Shown piece by piece: positions 31,426 through 42,762 of a stretch of DNA of 64,000 bases. The position numbers were made by a program, and so were the translations under genes. The first letter of the stretch is position 1; each line of letters starts with the position of its first letter. The notes under the pieces were generated by a model that was not told the DNA's origin, searched no databases, and was given only the letters and a program-made list of their open reading frames with translations. This DNA is from Teretinema sp942493045 (GTDB lineage Bacteria; Spirochaetota; Spirochaetia; Treponematales; Treponemataceae): contig OW818665.1 in assembly GCA_942493045.1 (NCBI GenBank), forward strand, positions 310,001 through 374,000, in the 5' to 3' direction.

Positions 31426-32576
31426 AATAACCGTGCGGTGAGGATCGTCAGATGATCCGAAAATTCAGGAAAGCCGCCGAGTTCCTGGGCCCGTTGCATC
31501 AGCCTGCGGTGAAAATCAGAGGTGTCCGGAAAACTGACAAACAGATCCGCGGGCTTTACCGCCAGTTTTTTGCCTTTATTTTCGTAATCGGTCAGGCCGT
31601 CGGTATACAGCGTTATAATGTCGTTCGGCTTGAGCAGTATAAACTGTTCGGTGTACATGCTGACGATGGCGAAGCCCAGGGATGAGCCTGAAACCGGCAG
31701 TTCCACGGAAGTGTTGCCGCGCACGATAAAGGGGTGTTTGTGCCCGGCATTGGCGTAACGCAGCGTTTGGTTGCGGATATCGAGTACTCCGGCGAAAAGG
31801 GTTATCGGAATACCGGCCGTCTGGCGGAGTTCGAAATTCATCCTGCTGTTCAGCCACCCCAGAAACTCTCCGGGAGAAAGTTCCTTACCCGCGGAAGATT
31901 GAATGTATTCCGAAAAAATGATCGCCTTCAGAATTCCAGTGATAAAGGCGGCGCTGACTCCGCGGCTGTCGACGTCACCGATCAGCAGCAGGTATTTATC
32001 TCCGGGCAGAGAGATGACATCGTAATAGTCGCCGCTGACCACCGCAGTGGACAGCGGACAATAGCTGACCCGGAATTCGGCGCCGTCGGACTTGGGCAGG
32101 GCCGGCTTTAGAATCGCCTTTTGCATTTCAGCGGCCCACTGCAGGTCTTCCTGGACGTTCAGCAGAAACTGGGCGTTCTGCCGTTTCAGCTCTCCGTGCT
32201 CAAAGGCCTTTTGGACTTCCATCAATAAGAAGTCCGAGTCCCAGGGTTTAAGCATGTAGCAGAAAATTCCGGCGTTGACCGACTTGATCACTTCTTCCGT
32301 TTCCGAGTAGCCGGTCAGCAGCATGGTGGTAATGTCCGGATACAGGTTATGGATTATCTGCAAAAAATCCGAACCCAGCATCTGGGGCATTTTCAGATCC
32401 GATATCACCAAGGCTGTGTCCGCCGCTCTTTGGGTAAGCAGCTCAAGGGCAAAGTCGGGGCGGGTGGAAATAACAATTTCCAGATTGTTCTGTATGGCCC
32501 AGTCATTGAGCTCGCGCTTCAGCGCGTTGAGAATGTTCTGTTCATCATCGACTAGCAGTATGCATCTTTTTTTCAT
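31422..32576 (-). CDS. Response regulator: REC plus SpoIIE/RsbU-type PP2C phosphatase
   Basis: The receiver (about 1-122) has the Asp in VISDLKMP. A short coil leads to a PP2C-like Ser/Thr phosphatase (about 165-384), with metal-site residues in SGDYYD, GDVDSRG and LYTDGLTDY. Such proteins usually dephosphorylate an anti-sigma-factor antagonist in a partner-switching pathway. No STAS or HATPase anti-sigma partner is visible in the window, so the target is unknown. Length is 384 aa. Gaps of eleven bases upstream and a four-base overlap downstream place it in the operon. Confidence 0.9.
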   Translation of the reverse strand: MKKRCILLVDDEQNILNALKRELNDWAIQNNLEIVISTRPDFALELLTQRAADTALVISDLKMPQMLGSDFLQIIHNLYPDITTMLLTGYSETEEVIKSVNAGIFCYMLKPWDSDFLLMEVQKAFEHGELKRQNAQFLLNVQEDLQWAAEMQKAILKPALPKSDGAEFRVSYCPLSTAVVSGDYYDVISLPGDKYLLLIGDVDSRGVSAAFITGILKAIIFSEYIQSSAGKELSPGEFLGWLNSRMNFELRQTAGIPITLFAGVLDIRNQTLRYANAGHKHPFIVRGNTSVELPVSGSSLGFAIVSMYTEQFILLKPNDIITLYTDGLTDYENKGKKLAVKPADLFVSFPDTSDFHRRLMQRAQELGGFPEFSDHLTILTARLL

Positions 32577-32587
32577 AGTACGTTCCT

Positions 32588-33645
32588 TTATTCCTGATAC
32601 TTGGCTTTTATTTCGAGAATCTCATCGGTGATCGCGAAAAAAGCTTCCACTACTTGCGGGTCAAACTGACTGCCCTTGCCCTCGGCAATGATGGTCATTG
32701 ACTGCTCAACGCTGAACGGGTCTTTATACGGACGCCTGGAGCACAGGGCGTCGAAGACGTCCGCGATGGCCACTATCCTGCTGACCAGCGGTATCTGACT
32801 GCCCTTTAAACCGGCGGGATAGCCGCTGCCATCCCATTTCTCATGGTGGGTCCGGGCGATTATTTCTCCTGTTCTGATGTATTCAGCCTCGGAGTCCTTG
32901 AGGATTTCGGCGCCCATGGTGGTATGCTGTTTCATTATCTGCCATTCATCCGCGTCAAGCTTGCCCGGTTTCAGCAGTACCCGGTCCGGAATGCCGATCT
33001 TTCCCAGATCATGCATCGGCGCGGCGTACAGCAGGTTTTCGAGCGGTTCCTTGTCCATGCCCAGACGCCGGGCGACGGCTACCGTATACAGACTCATCCG
33101 TTTTAAGTGCGTGCCGGTGTCTTCATCCTTGTATTCCGAGGCCCGGGAAAGCCGGTAGATGGTTTCAAGTGAGGCGCTCCGGATGCGGGCGAGGGCCTCC
33201 TTCAGTTCCGCGGTGCGCTCTTCAACATCGGTTTCCAGTTTTTTCTGGTAAACGGAGAGCAGGTCGTTATAATCTTTGACTTTCAAGAGGGAGCGTACCC
33301 GGGCCAGCAGTTCGGTTTTGTCGATCGGTTTGGAGAGGAAGTCGTCGCAGCCGGCCTCGATGCCCATTATCCGGTTTTCGGTCTCCCGCAGCGCGGTTAC
33401 TAGGATTATCGGCAGCAGGGTATAGCGGCTGTCGTCGCGGATTTTACGGGTCACCTCGAAACCGTTCATTTCGGGCATCATCACGTCCAGTAAAACCAGA
33501 TCGACATGGTTTTCCGAGAGTTTCAAAAGTCCCGCCGGACCGCTGTCGGCGGTGAGCAGCCGGTAGCCCTGCGGGAACAGATAGGCTTCCAGAAGTTCAA
33601 TATTCTGGACCTGATCATCGATTATTAAAATTACCGGCGGTGCTT

Positions 33646-33649
<4 letters not shown>
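32588..33649 (-). CDS. Response regulator: REC plus HD-GYP c-di-GMP phosphodiesterase (second copy)
   Basis: The receiver (about 5-122) has the Asp in VLLDVMMPEMNG. The HD-GYP domain (about 165-345) keeps HDLGKIGIPD, HHEKWDGSGYPAGLKG and ADVFDAL, the metal and GYP signatures of active c-di-GMP hydrolases. Length is 353 aa. It overlaps the upstream REC-kinase by four bases, a likely cognate pair. Activity is inferred from intact motifs. It is one of two REC-HD-GYP proteins in the same run, while I see no GGDEF domain. Confidence 0.92.
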
Positions 33650-34820
<1,171 letters not shown>

Positions 34821-34824
<4 letters not shown>

Positions 34825-35204
34825 TGCGCGCCTCCGTTACATACCAGGAACAGGCTGATTTCCTTGACAAAGGTGCGGGTGTTGATCGGTTTGCCGATAA
34901 AACCGGTGTTGTGGATTTCGTTGCTGTCTACCCGGCCACCGGATAAGACCGAGGCCGTAACGAATACGATCGGAATGTCGAAGGTTGCTTTTTCGAGCCG
35001 GAGAATCCGGGCGGCCTCTGTTCCCAGCATATCCGGCATGCGCACGTCCATGATGATAATGTCCGGCAGTATTTTTCTGGCGGCTTCAATTCCGCCGGCG
35101 CCGTTTTCGGCGGTGTATACCTCGAATCCCGCGATCTCCAGCAGATCGGTTTCGAGCAGCAGGTTGTTGGCGTTGTCGTCGACGACCAAGGCTTTCTTTT
35201 TCAT
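34821..35204 (-). CDS. Stand-alone receiver protein
   Basis: The 127-aa product is a single receiver with the acidic pair in VVDDNANN, the phospho-acceptor Asp in IIMDVRMPDMLG, and the conserved Lys in IGKPINTRTF. It has no output domain and could act as a CheY-like shuttle or phosphate sink between the flanking kinases. One base separates it from the large kinase upstream. Confidence 0.9.
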
Positions 35205-35205
35205 C

Positions 35206-37797
35206 TCAGTCTTCCTTTGCGGAAACGATGGGCAGGGTAAAGGTAACGCAGGTTCCCAGTTCCAATCCTTCCGATTTGATCGAGAACACTCCGCCGTGCA
35301 GTTCGACCATTTTTTTTGACAGCGGTAATCCCAGACCTGTTCCCTCTGTCAGTCGGGAATAGGGTGTGTCCACCCGGAAAAATCCTTCAAATATTTTATC
35401 CATGTTTTCCGCGGCGATGCCCACTCCGGTGTCCCAAACTTCTATCTGAATTTCGTTGCTCAGTTTTCCGGCGCGCATGCCGATGCGTCCGCCCTCCGGG
35501 GTGAATTTTACGGCGTTTGAGAGCAGGTTGTAGATTACTTCCTTGATCTTCAGTTCATCAGCCTCAATGTCGGGCAGGTCTTCCGCGATCTCCAGAATCA
35601 TTTCCAGATTTTTTTTGCTTACCAGATCGGCGATCAGGGAGGCAATCTCGTTCAGAATGTGCCGGATCGGTATGTGCGAGAGTGACAGTTTCATTTTTCC
35701 GGCTTCGACCTTGGCCATGTCCAGTATCTGGTTGATCAACAGCAGTAGATGCTTTCCGCTGGTCAGCACGTTGCTGACGTATTTTTTTTGCTTTTCGTTG
35801 AGCACACCGAAGGACTCATCGAAGAGCACTTCCGAGAAGCCGTTTATCGAATTAAGCGGGGTGCGCAGTTCATGAGACATGTTGGCCAGGAACTCGGACT
35901 TTACCTGAGCAATCCGCTTCATCTCCACGGTCAGCTGTTCCAGTTCCTGATGGGCCCGCTCCAGCCCGTTCTGAATTTCTTTGCGTTCGGTTATGTCTTC
36001 AATCGCCAATAGAATGATGCGCTCTTTCCCGGAAACCCGTTTGATCTGCCGGGCATTCAGCAGCATGATGCGCCGGCCGATATTGGCAAAATCGTGTTCG
36101 ACTTCATAGTTCTCGAAGGTGGCCATCCGCGGGATGATCGTTTCCAGCAGTTCGCGCAGCTGCGGTATGTTCCATTGTTTGTTGCCCAGGTCATAGATGA
36201 GCTGGCCCACGGTCTCCTCAGGCTTTACTTTAAAGACCTCGTAAAAGGAGCGGCTGACGGTAATGACGCGCAGGTTCTGATCCAGCGAGATCAGCGGCTC
36301 GCGGACCGTATTGATGATGCTCTCGGTCAGCTCGCTGGCGTCGTCGGCGGTCAGTTTGATGAGGGCCAGTTCCCGCCTGCTCTTTTCCAGTCCGATTTCT
36401 ATTTCTTTGCGCTCCGAGATATCACGGGCGATGGAGGAGGCGCTGGCGATAACCCCGGCCGAATTCTTGACCGGGGAGAGCGTCAGCGATACATCGATTG
36501 TCTGTCCGTCTTTTTTTAGGCGTTTGGTTTCATAATGCTTGATGCTCTCGCCCCGGGCGATTTTAGAGCGGACCGTTATGTATTCTTCGACATAGCCCGG
36601 TGGAATGATCAGGATGCTCGACTCTCCGATAATTTCTCCGGCTGAGTAGCCGTAGGTTACTTCGGCGCCGCGATTCCAGCTGATGATAATTCCTTCCAGG
36701 TCTTCGACGATGATGGCGTCATCGGCGGATTCTACAATGGCCGCCAGCCGGCTGTGCGCCTCTTCCATTTCGCGCCGTTCGGTGATGTCCTCGATGGCCA
36801 GCAGTATTATTTTTTCTTTTCCCAGGCTTCTCTGAATCTGTCTGGCGTTCAGCAGCATGATCCGGGTGCCGATGGTGGAGAATTCATGTTCCACTTCGTA
36901 GTTATCAAAGGATGATTTTTCCGGAAGTATGGTTTCCAGTAATTCCCGCAGTTTCGGGATATCCCATTGTTTGTTGCCGAGGTCGTAGATCAGCTGTCCG
37001 ACCGTTTCGCCGGGATTGGTTTTAAAGACGTCGTAGAAAGAGCGGCTCACCGAAACTACCCGGAGGTCACCGTCCAGGGCGATCAGCGGTTCACGGATGG
37101 TATCGATGATGCTCTCGGCGTATTCGGTAGACTCGCGGGCTTCGTGTACTTCGTCCTTGGATACCTGGATATCGGCCTGGGCGCTCTTGCGCTGCTGGAC
37201 TTCAATGGTCAGGTCGGCGTCGCCGGTGCGGACCCGGTCCTCAAGAACCGTATTCATGTTCTGCAGCTTCTCTTCGGAGCTGACCAGCCGGGCGTTGAGC
37301 TGCAGGGCGCTGTCGTAGGTCGAGATCAGATAGCGCAATATGCGCGAGCGGTTGGCTTGAATATGATATTTCTTTCCGGCGAAGATGATGTCCGAGTCGT
37401 TGCCTGAATTATTCTTCTCGGCCTTTTTACTGCTCTCGATCAGGTCGCTGACCCGTTCCAGCAGTTTTTCACAGTCGAACGGCTTGGTGATAAAGGCGTC
37501 GGCTCCGGCTTCCAGCCCCCGCAGGACTTCTTCCTCATTCGAAAGACCGGTTAACAGCAGGATGGGCAGGTTTTCAAACTGCTGATCGCCGCGTATGGTG
37601 CGGCACAGCGTGTAGCCGTCCATTTCCGGCATGGTGACATCGCTGATAACCAGCAGCGGCACCTCCGTTTTCAAATGCTCCAGGGCCTTCAGTCCGTCAA
37701 GTACGCCGACGACAAAATAACGCGCTTCTTCAAGCACACCGCGGAGCATCAATAATTGGGTTGGGCTGTCTTCGACGACCAGAATGTGCTTTTCCAT
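35206..37797 (-). CDS. REC-PAS-PAS-PAS sensor histidine kinase
   Basis: The 863-aa cytoplasmic protein has a receiver (about 1-122, Asp in VISDVTMPEMDG), a coiled linker, three PAS domains (about 215-330, 340-455, 475-590), a HisKA with intact His (MSHELRTPLN) and an ATPase domain (GTGLGLPLSKKM). The first and third PAS domains are near-duplicates sharing VGQLIYDLGNKQW and IMLLNARQI, so one arose by internal duplication. Three bases separate it from the REC-HD-GYP gene upstream. It probably integrates several cytoplasmic cues for the receivers around it. Confidence 0.92.
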   Translation of the reverse strand: MEKHILVVEDSPTQLLMLRGVLEEARYFVVGVLDGLKALEHLKTEVPLLVISDVTMPEMDGYTLCRTIRGDQQFENLPILLLTGLSNEEEVLRGLEAGADAFITKPFDCEKLLERVSDLIESSKKAEKNNSGNDSDIIFAGKKYHIQANRSRILRYLISTYDSALQLNARLVSSEEKLQNMNTVLEDRVRTGDADLTIEVQQRKSAQADIQVSKDEVHEARESTEYAESIIDTIREPLIALDGDLRVVSVSRSFYDVFKTNPGETVGQLIYDLGNKQWDIPKLRELLETILPEKSSFDNYEVEHEFSTIGTRIMLLNARQIQRSLGKEKIILLAIEDITERREMEEAHSRLAAIVESADDAIIVEDLEGIIISWNRGAEVTYGYSAGEIIGESSILIIPPGYVEEYITVRSKIARGESIKHYETKRLKKDGQTIDVSLTLSPVKNSAGVIASASSIARDISERKEIEIGLEKSRRELALIKLTADDASELTESIINTVREPLISLDQNLRVITVSRSFYEVFKVKPEETVGQLIYDLGNKQWNIPQLRELLETIIPRMATFENYEVEHDFANIGRRIMLLNARQIKRVSGKERIILLAIEDITERKEIQNGLERAHQELEQLTVEMKRIAQVKSEFLANMSHELRTPLNSINGFSEVLFDESFGVLNEKQKKYVSNVLTSGKHLLLLINQILDMAKVEAGKMKLSLSHIPIRHILNEIASLIADLVSKKNLEMILEIAEDLPDIEADELKIKEVIYNLLSNAVKFTPEGGRIGMRAGKLSNEIQIEVWDTGVGIAAENMDKIFEGFFRVDTPYSRLTEGTGLGLPLSKKMVELHGGVFSIKSEGLELGTCVTFTLPIVSAKED

Positions 37798-37800
37798 GGA

Positions 37801-38907
37801 TTATTCCTTTGCCTGTTGTTCGAACAATTCTTCAAATTTTTTCTCGTGAGAGCTGAAAGCTTCCAGCACTGCCGGGTCGAAGTGTTCGGGTAGAGTCCTG
37901 CCGTCGCCGGCCGTGATAATTTTCATGGTTTCGGAATGGGTGTAGGCCGGTTTGTAGGAGCGCTTGACGCGCAGCGCGTCGTACTGGTCGGCGATGGCGG
38001 TGATCCGGCCGGACAGCGCTATCGCTTCGCCTTTCAGACCGGAAGGATAACCGGTGCCGTCCCAACGCTCGTGGTGAAAACTGGCAATCTGTTCGGCCAT
38101 GGAAAGGGACGGCGAGGAGGAGCCGCTGAGGATAATCGCTCCCTGCCGCGGGTGCTCCTTGGTAATCTTCCACTCATCGAAGGTCAATACCCCTTTTTTA
38201 TACAGAATGGCATCGGGAATCCCGACCTTGCCGATATCATGGAGCATTGAGGCATGCGCGATGGTATCCGAATACTGCGCATCCATTCCCAGCTGTTCGG
38301 CGATTTCCCTGGTGTATTTTCCGATACGCCGGATATGACTCCTGGTGTCCTCATCCTTGAATTCGGAGATGAAGGCCAGGCGGAATACGGTGTCGATATA
38401 GCTCTGGTTAACCAGCGAATGTGTGAATCGTAACTTGTCCAGAGCGGTGCGGATATCAGCGGTGCGCTCCTGAACCTGTTCTTCGAGGATTCTGGCATGA
38501 TTATGCAGGAAGTCATGATACTCTTTAATTTTCAGATTGTTGCGCAGGCGCAGGGCAAACTCTTCGGCATCAACGGGCTTGGTCAGCAGATCGCTGGCTC
38601 CGGCCGATATTCCCCTCAGCCTGTCTTCCCGGGTCTTCATGCCGGTGAGCATGATTACCGGGATGTGCTTGGTCCGTTCGTCGGCGGTAATTTCCGCGGT
38701 TGCCTCAAAGCCGTTCATAACCGGCATCGTGCCGTCAATGACGATCAGGTCCGGGAGAAACTGGACTGCTTTTTGCACGGCCTCGAGCCCGTTCGCGGCC
38801 TTGATCGTTTGGTAGCCTTGCTCTTCGCAGAGCAGGCAGAGCAGCATTACTATTCCTTCATCGTCATCCGTGATCAGAATTGTTTTCTTCTGGCGTTCTT
38901 CTTTCAT
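37801..38907 (-). CDS. Response regulator: REC plus HD-GYP c-di-GMP phosphodiesterase, at the WspR position
   Basis: The receiver has Asp58 in VIDGTMPVMNG and Lys110. The HD-GYP domain (about 165-350) keeps H223-D224 in HDIGKVGIPD, HHERWDGTGYPSG with GYP at 286-288, and ADQYDAL. The motifs are complete, so c-di-GMP hydrolysis to pGpG or GMP is predicted. It starts three bases after cheB in an operon with the gene order of Pseudomonas wsp, where this place holds the diguanylate cyclase WspR. Phosphorylation by the adjacent CheA-REC would then lower c-di-GMP. This output is inferred from order and domains. Length is 368 aa. Confidence 0.93.
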   Translation of the reverse strand: MKEERQKKTILITDDDEGIVMLLCLLCEEQGYQTIKAANGLEAVQKAVQFLPDLIVIDGTMPVMNGFEATAEITADERTKHIPVIMLTGMKTREDRLRGISAGASDLLTKPVDAEEFALRLRNNLKIKEYHDFLHNHARILEEQVQERTADIRTALDKLRFTHSLVNQSYIDTVFRLAFISEFKDEDTRSHIRRIGKYTREIAEQLGMDAQYSDTIAHASMLHDIGKVGIPDAILYKKGVLTFDEWKITKEHPRQGAIILSGSSSPSLSMAEQIASFHHERWDGTGYPSGLKGEAIALSGRITAIADQYDALRVKRSYKPAYTHSETMKIITAGDGRTLPEHFDPAVLEAFSSHEKKFEELFEQQAKE

Positions 38908-38910
38908 TTA

Positions 38911-39963
38911 TTATTCCTCCATACCCTTGATTCTGCTGTTTAAAATTTCCGCGATCTTCCCCGGATTCTGTATATACTGGGCGGCCTTTAGTTTGATCGC
39001 TTCGCCCGGCATCCCGTGAATCACCGAACTTTCCTTGTCTTGGGCGATCGTCATGGCGCCGGCTTTTCTCAGCTGCAGCAGTTCCTCGGCGCCGTCCCTG
39101 CCCATGCCGGTCAGCAGTATGCCGATCGCCCGGTCTTTGAGGGTCCGGGCCGCGGAGCGGAACAGAACGGAGACCGACGGACACATGCCGTTGACCGGAG
39201 GTCCCTGAAACAGGCGGATGCGGCTGAATTTATCAACCTCCATCTGGAAACCGTCCGGAGCGATATAGGCGCGCGCGCCTTCAGCGATGATGCTGTCCTG
39301 GGCTACTTCCACCGGGTAGCCGGAAGTAGAGGACAGCCAGCTGATCATCACCGGAAGAAAGCCGGGGGTAATGTGCTGGACGATCAGAATGGGAACCGGA
39401 AACGGTTTTTTAAGCGCGGTTAGAATTTCGCACAGTACCGGCGGACCGCCGGTAGAAGCGCCGATTACGACCATCTCTATTTTTGACGCTCGTGAAGGCT
39501 TGCCGTCGCCGGGCGGTGTTTTCTGTAATTCATGTAGGGTCTGTTTTTCCCAGCGCCGCACGACCTTTACGCCTGAGGCCATTTTTACGGTTTGCACTAT
39601 CTTGCGGGCCTGGGAGCGGGACAATAAATCTTTGATGCCCCGCGGTTTTTGACAGACGGCGATCGCGCCGGCTTCGCGCGCCAGAAATGATTTTTGGAGA
39701 CCTTCGCTGTTCAGACTGTCGCTGATGATAATCGTAGGAACCGGATTGGTCTGCATGATTCGGCGTACGGCTTCGACGCCGTCCAGGTAGGGCATGTATA
39801 AATCCATGGTAATTACATCCGGATGGAATTTAAGAGCCAGATCGAGCGCTTCATAACCGTCGGAGGCGACGGCGACGACTTCGATTTCCGGATCCGAGAC
39901 CAGGATGTAAACCAGCAGATCGCAAGCTGTCTGCGAGTCTTCAACGACGAGTACGCGGATCAT
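38911..39963 (-). CDS. cheB: Chemotaxis-type methylesterase, REC plus CheB (WspF-like)
   Basis: The 350-aa product has a receiver (about 1-120, Asp in ITMDLYMPYLDG) and a methylesterase domain (about 160-345) with Ser in GASTGGPP, His in VQHITPGFLP and Asp in TGMGRDGAEE. It removes methyl groups from the receptor, counteracting CheR. AAGGAG precedes the ATG at 39963; the longer in-frame reading into cheA is rejected. It lies 16 bases after the CheA gene and three before REC-HD-GYP. Confidence 0.95.
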   Translation of the reverse strand: MIRVLVVEDSQTACDLLVYILVSDPEIEVVAVASDGYEALDLALKFHPDVITMDLYMPYLDGVEAVRRIMQTNPVPTIIISDSLNSEGLQKSFLAREAGAIAVCQKPRGIKDLLSRSQARKIVQTVKMASGVKVVRRWEKQTLHELQKTPPGDGKPSRASKIEMVVIGASTGGPPVLCEILTALKKPFPVPILIVQHITPGFLPVMISWLSSTSGYPVEVAQDSIIAEGARAYIAPDGFQMEVDKFSRIRLFQGPPVNGMCPSVSVLFRSAARTLKDRAIGILLTGMGRDGAEELLQLRKAGAMTIAQDKESSVIHGMPGEAIKLKAAQYIQNPGKIAEILNSRIKGMEE

Positions 39964-39979
39964 GCCGGATCTCCTTTTT

Positions 39980-42220
39980 TCATACCAGCCTCTTGACGAT
40001 ATCCAGCAGATTCTTCTGGTCAAATCCCGATTTGGCGATATAGGCATTGGCTCCGGCATCGATGCCCCGCTCTTTGTCTTCATTCGAGTTCAATGAGGTA
40101 ATGAGCACTATAGGCATATCGGCGGTGCGAGAAAACGCGCGGGTTTTTTTGCACAGTTCGAAACCGTTCATGCGGGGCATTTCTATGTCCGATACCAGCA
40201 GGTCAAACTTCTCGGAGCGCAACAGAGTAAAGGCTTCAACGCCGTCTATCGCGGTGGTCACCGCGTAACCGGCGGACTCCATCAGCCCTTTGAGCATCGT
40301 TCTGGACGTGACTGAGTCATCAACTATCAGTACCCTGACGGCGCTTTTCGCCTCCGGCTTGCTTTCTGTTTCGCCGGCGGGGCGGGAGTTGCTCAGGATT
40401 ACCGATCGCAGCAGGTCAAAGGGGTTAAGAATCGGTATGACTTCGCCGGTGGCCAGGACTGTGGTGCCGGAGACATTCCGCACTCTGATCAGGTTTTTTC
40501 CGAGAGTTCTGGCAAGGACTTCCTGTTCGCCGATTACTTCGTCTACCCGCAACGCGATCCGTGTGCCGTTCACGAGCAGAACTACGACAAAACTGTTCTC
40601 GTCGGATTCGCTGCCGTTTCCGCCGCGCAGGCGGCCGAGGGTCTCAGAGAGATTGACCAGCGCCACGATCTGCTTGTCGATCACGATGGTTTCCCGGTTG
40701 TCGACTAACGAAATTTTTGAGCGGTTGACGCGGATGACCTGATCGATATGCCGGGTCGGTATGATAAAGGACTGTCCGGTGTCTTTGACAATTACTCCGC
40801 GAAAGGTGGCCAGCGAAACCGGTATGCGCATCCGGAAGGTCGTCCCGAGGGATTCCTTCATTTCTACCGACAATTGACCTCCGGCGGTGGCGATTTTTTC
40901 GCGGGCGATGGCCAGGCCCAGGCCTCTTCCGGAGATAGCCGAGATTATCGGGCTGGTAGACAGCTCGGATAAAAAAATCAACTCCAGGGCGGATGCGTCA
41001 TCGAGTAAATGAGCGTTGATTTCTGAGATCAGTCCCTTTTCGACCGCTGCCTTCTTAACGGCGGTCAGATCAATGCCCGCGCCGTCATCGCTAACGGTGA
41101 TTTCCACAGTATCGTTTTCAACCCTGGCGATCGTGACCGTGATCTGTCCGGCGCGGGCCTTGCCGCAGGAAACGCGTTTTTCGGCGCTTTCAATTCCGTG
41201 ACTGACACTGTTGCGCACAATGTGAATGAGCGGGTCTTTGATTCGTTCCAGTACCCGGCGGTCTATCAGGGTGTCGTCGCCGTGAACGTTCCAGCTGACT
41301 TCCTTTTCTTCCGCCCTGGCCAGGTCGCGGACCATCATGGAGAACGATTCCATCAGGCTCGAGAAAGGCAGCATCAGCGCTGTTTTAATCTCGGACTGCA
41401 GATAGTCGATGCGTTCGCTGCCATGCAGACTGTCCATCGTCCCGGCCTGGTACAAGCCGGCTAATTTTTCGGTTATGGTTTTGGAATGCTCATTGCATAC
41501 ATCTATAAATTCAAGCAGTGTTTGCAGTTTCCGGTCATCGACAGCCTGCTTTCGGAGTTTGACTATCGTCGGAGTAAGCTTATCCCGGCAGGTGTTCCAC
41601 TGTTCCTGAAGATGCAACAGCTCGCTGAGGTCTTCCGTGTGTTTCAGCAACGCCTGCTTGACTGAAAGCATTTCCTCCGCGCCCAGAAAGATCGAACCAA
41701 GCAGCGTGTTGGAAATTCGCACCGTTTCGGACATGTTGATGGCCTGTGGACGCTGAAACAGCGCCGCGGCGGCAGTTTCTGTTTTTTTTACCGGGTCTTC
41801 AGTGGCTTTGCCGGATTGCGCTTCCTTTGTTTCCGCGCGCAGCAGGACGATCGTGCTTTCCAGTTCAGCTGTCGATACGGCGGCGCTGTCTTTGGTTAAG
41901 GAGGTGATCAGGTCCAGCGCGCGGTACATCGCGTCGAACATCTTTGTTGAAGCAGTCTTCAGGCCCTTTTTCATCGCGGAAAAAATATCTTCGAGATACT
42001 GGCAGAGCTGTTCAATCTCCCGGATATTCACCGCCCGGGCGGCTCCCTTGAGACTGTGGGCGTTGCGAAATAAAATATCGATAAGCGCGGTTGTCCGTTC
42101 CTTTCCGCAATTGCCCTTTTCAAGTTCGAGCAGACCGGTCAGCAGCATGGAGCGGTGTTCTTCCGACTCGCCTTTGAAAGTATCACGCAGTTTTTCAAGG
42201 AAATCGCTTTCTTTGCTCAT
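39980..42220 (-). CDS. cheA: Hybrid CheA histidine kinase with C-terminal receiver (WspE-like)
   Basis: The 746-aa product starts with an Hpt domain (phospho-acceptor His in NAHSLKGAARAV). A dimerisation region, a HATPase domain (RNSVSHGIES, DDGAGIDL, GRGLGLAIAREK), a CheW-like regulatory domain (about 460-600) and a receiver (about 625-746, Asp in LVSDIEMPRMNG) follow. There is no recognisable P2 CheY-binding domain. This Hpt-HATPase-CheW-REC order is that of WspE and FrzE. It overlaps the cheW gene by four bases. It probably phosphorylates CheB and the REC-HD-GYP protein, with its own receiver as a brake or sink. Confidence 0.94.
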   Translation of the reverse strand: MSKESDFLEKLRDTFKGESEEHRSMLLTGLLELEKGNCGKERTTALIDILFRNAHSLKGAARAVNIREIEQLCQYLEDIFSAMKKGLKTASTKMFDAMYRALDLITSLTKDSAAVSTAELESTIVLLRAETKEAQSGKATEDPVKKTETAAAALFQRPQAINMSETVRISNTLLGSIFLGAEEMLSVKQALLKHTEDLSELLHLQEQWNTCRDKLTPTIVKLRKQAVDDRKLQTLLEFIDVCNEHSKTITEKLAGLYQAGTMDSLHGSERIDYLQSEIKTALMLPFSSLMESFSMMVRDLARAEEKEVSWNVHGDDTLIDRRVLERIKDPLIHIVRNSVSHGIESAEKRVSCGKARAGQITVTIARVENDTVEITVSDDGAGIDLTAVKKAAVEKGLISEINAHLLDDASALELIFLSELSTSPIISAISGRGLGLAIAREKIATAGGQLSVEMKESLGTTFRMRIPVSLATFRGVIVKDTGQSFIIPTRHIDQVIRVNRSKISLVDNRETIVIDKQIVALVNLSETLGRLRGGNGSESDENSFVVVLLVNGTRIALRVDEVIGEQEVLARTLGKNLIRVRNVSGTTVLATGEVIPILNPFDLLRSVILSNSRPAGETESKPEAKSAVRVLIVDDSVTSRTMLKGLMESAGYAVTTAIDGVEAFTLLRSEKFDLLVSDIEMPRMNGFELCKKTRAFSRTADMPIVLITSLNSNEDKERGIDAGANAYIAKSGFDQKNLLDIVKRLV

Positions 42221-42762
42221 TTCATTCTCCCGACGGATTCGTTTACGTTGATTTTTTTATCACAAAGCAGTTTGCGGGCATCGAGTATCACGAGACCCGC
42301 GCTGCTGATTCCCTGAAAATATTCAACCATACCGTCGGATAGTGAAGGCAGGGTGTCCTGGATAAGATCTAGCGGAATTGCGGAAAGACCGAGTATCGCC
42401 GCGGACAGGAAACCGAATTCGTTCTCCGGAGACTGCAGAATGATGATATTGGCATTTTTCTCAGCCGGTGTTCCCGGCAATCCGAACAGGGTCAGCAGAT
42501 CCAGTACGGCCACTATTCTACCCCGGATGCTGATGATGCCTTGTATAAAGGACGGGACGCAGGGCAGCGGAGTAATTTTACCGCACAGAATAACTTCCGA
42601 AATAAAACGTTCTTCCATCGCGTAGGTCTCCGCGCCTAATTTAAAGCTCAGTACCTGTATGGCGGCTCCGGTTTCAGGAACAGTGGCAGCGGCGGCCAGT
42701 TTTTTCGCGCGCTCTTTCAGAATTTCCCGTTCTTCCGATTCAGAAAGCATAGTGGTTTCCAT
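42217..42762 (-). CDS. cheW: CheW-type coupling protein (WspD-like)
   Basis: The 181-aa product has a CheW fold (about 35-175: VLSFKLGAETYAMEERFISEV, then GIISIRGRIVAVLDLLTLFGL). It would couple the receptor to CheA. AGAGGA six bases before the ATG at 42762 fixes the start, inside the end of cheR (23-base overlap). An extended N-terminal helix (about 1-30) is not typical of minimal CheW. It is one of two CheW proteins in the operon, as in wsp. Confidence 0.9.
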   Translation of the reverse strand: METTMLSESEEREILKERAKKLAAAATVPETGAAIQVLSFKLGAETYAMEERFISEVILCGKITPLPCVPSFIQGIISIRGRIVAVLDLLTLFGLPGTPAEKNANIIILQSPENEFGFLSAAILGLSAIPLDLIQDTLPSLSDGMVEYFQGISSAGLVILDARKLLCDKKINVNESVGRMK

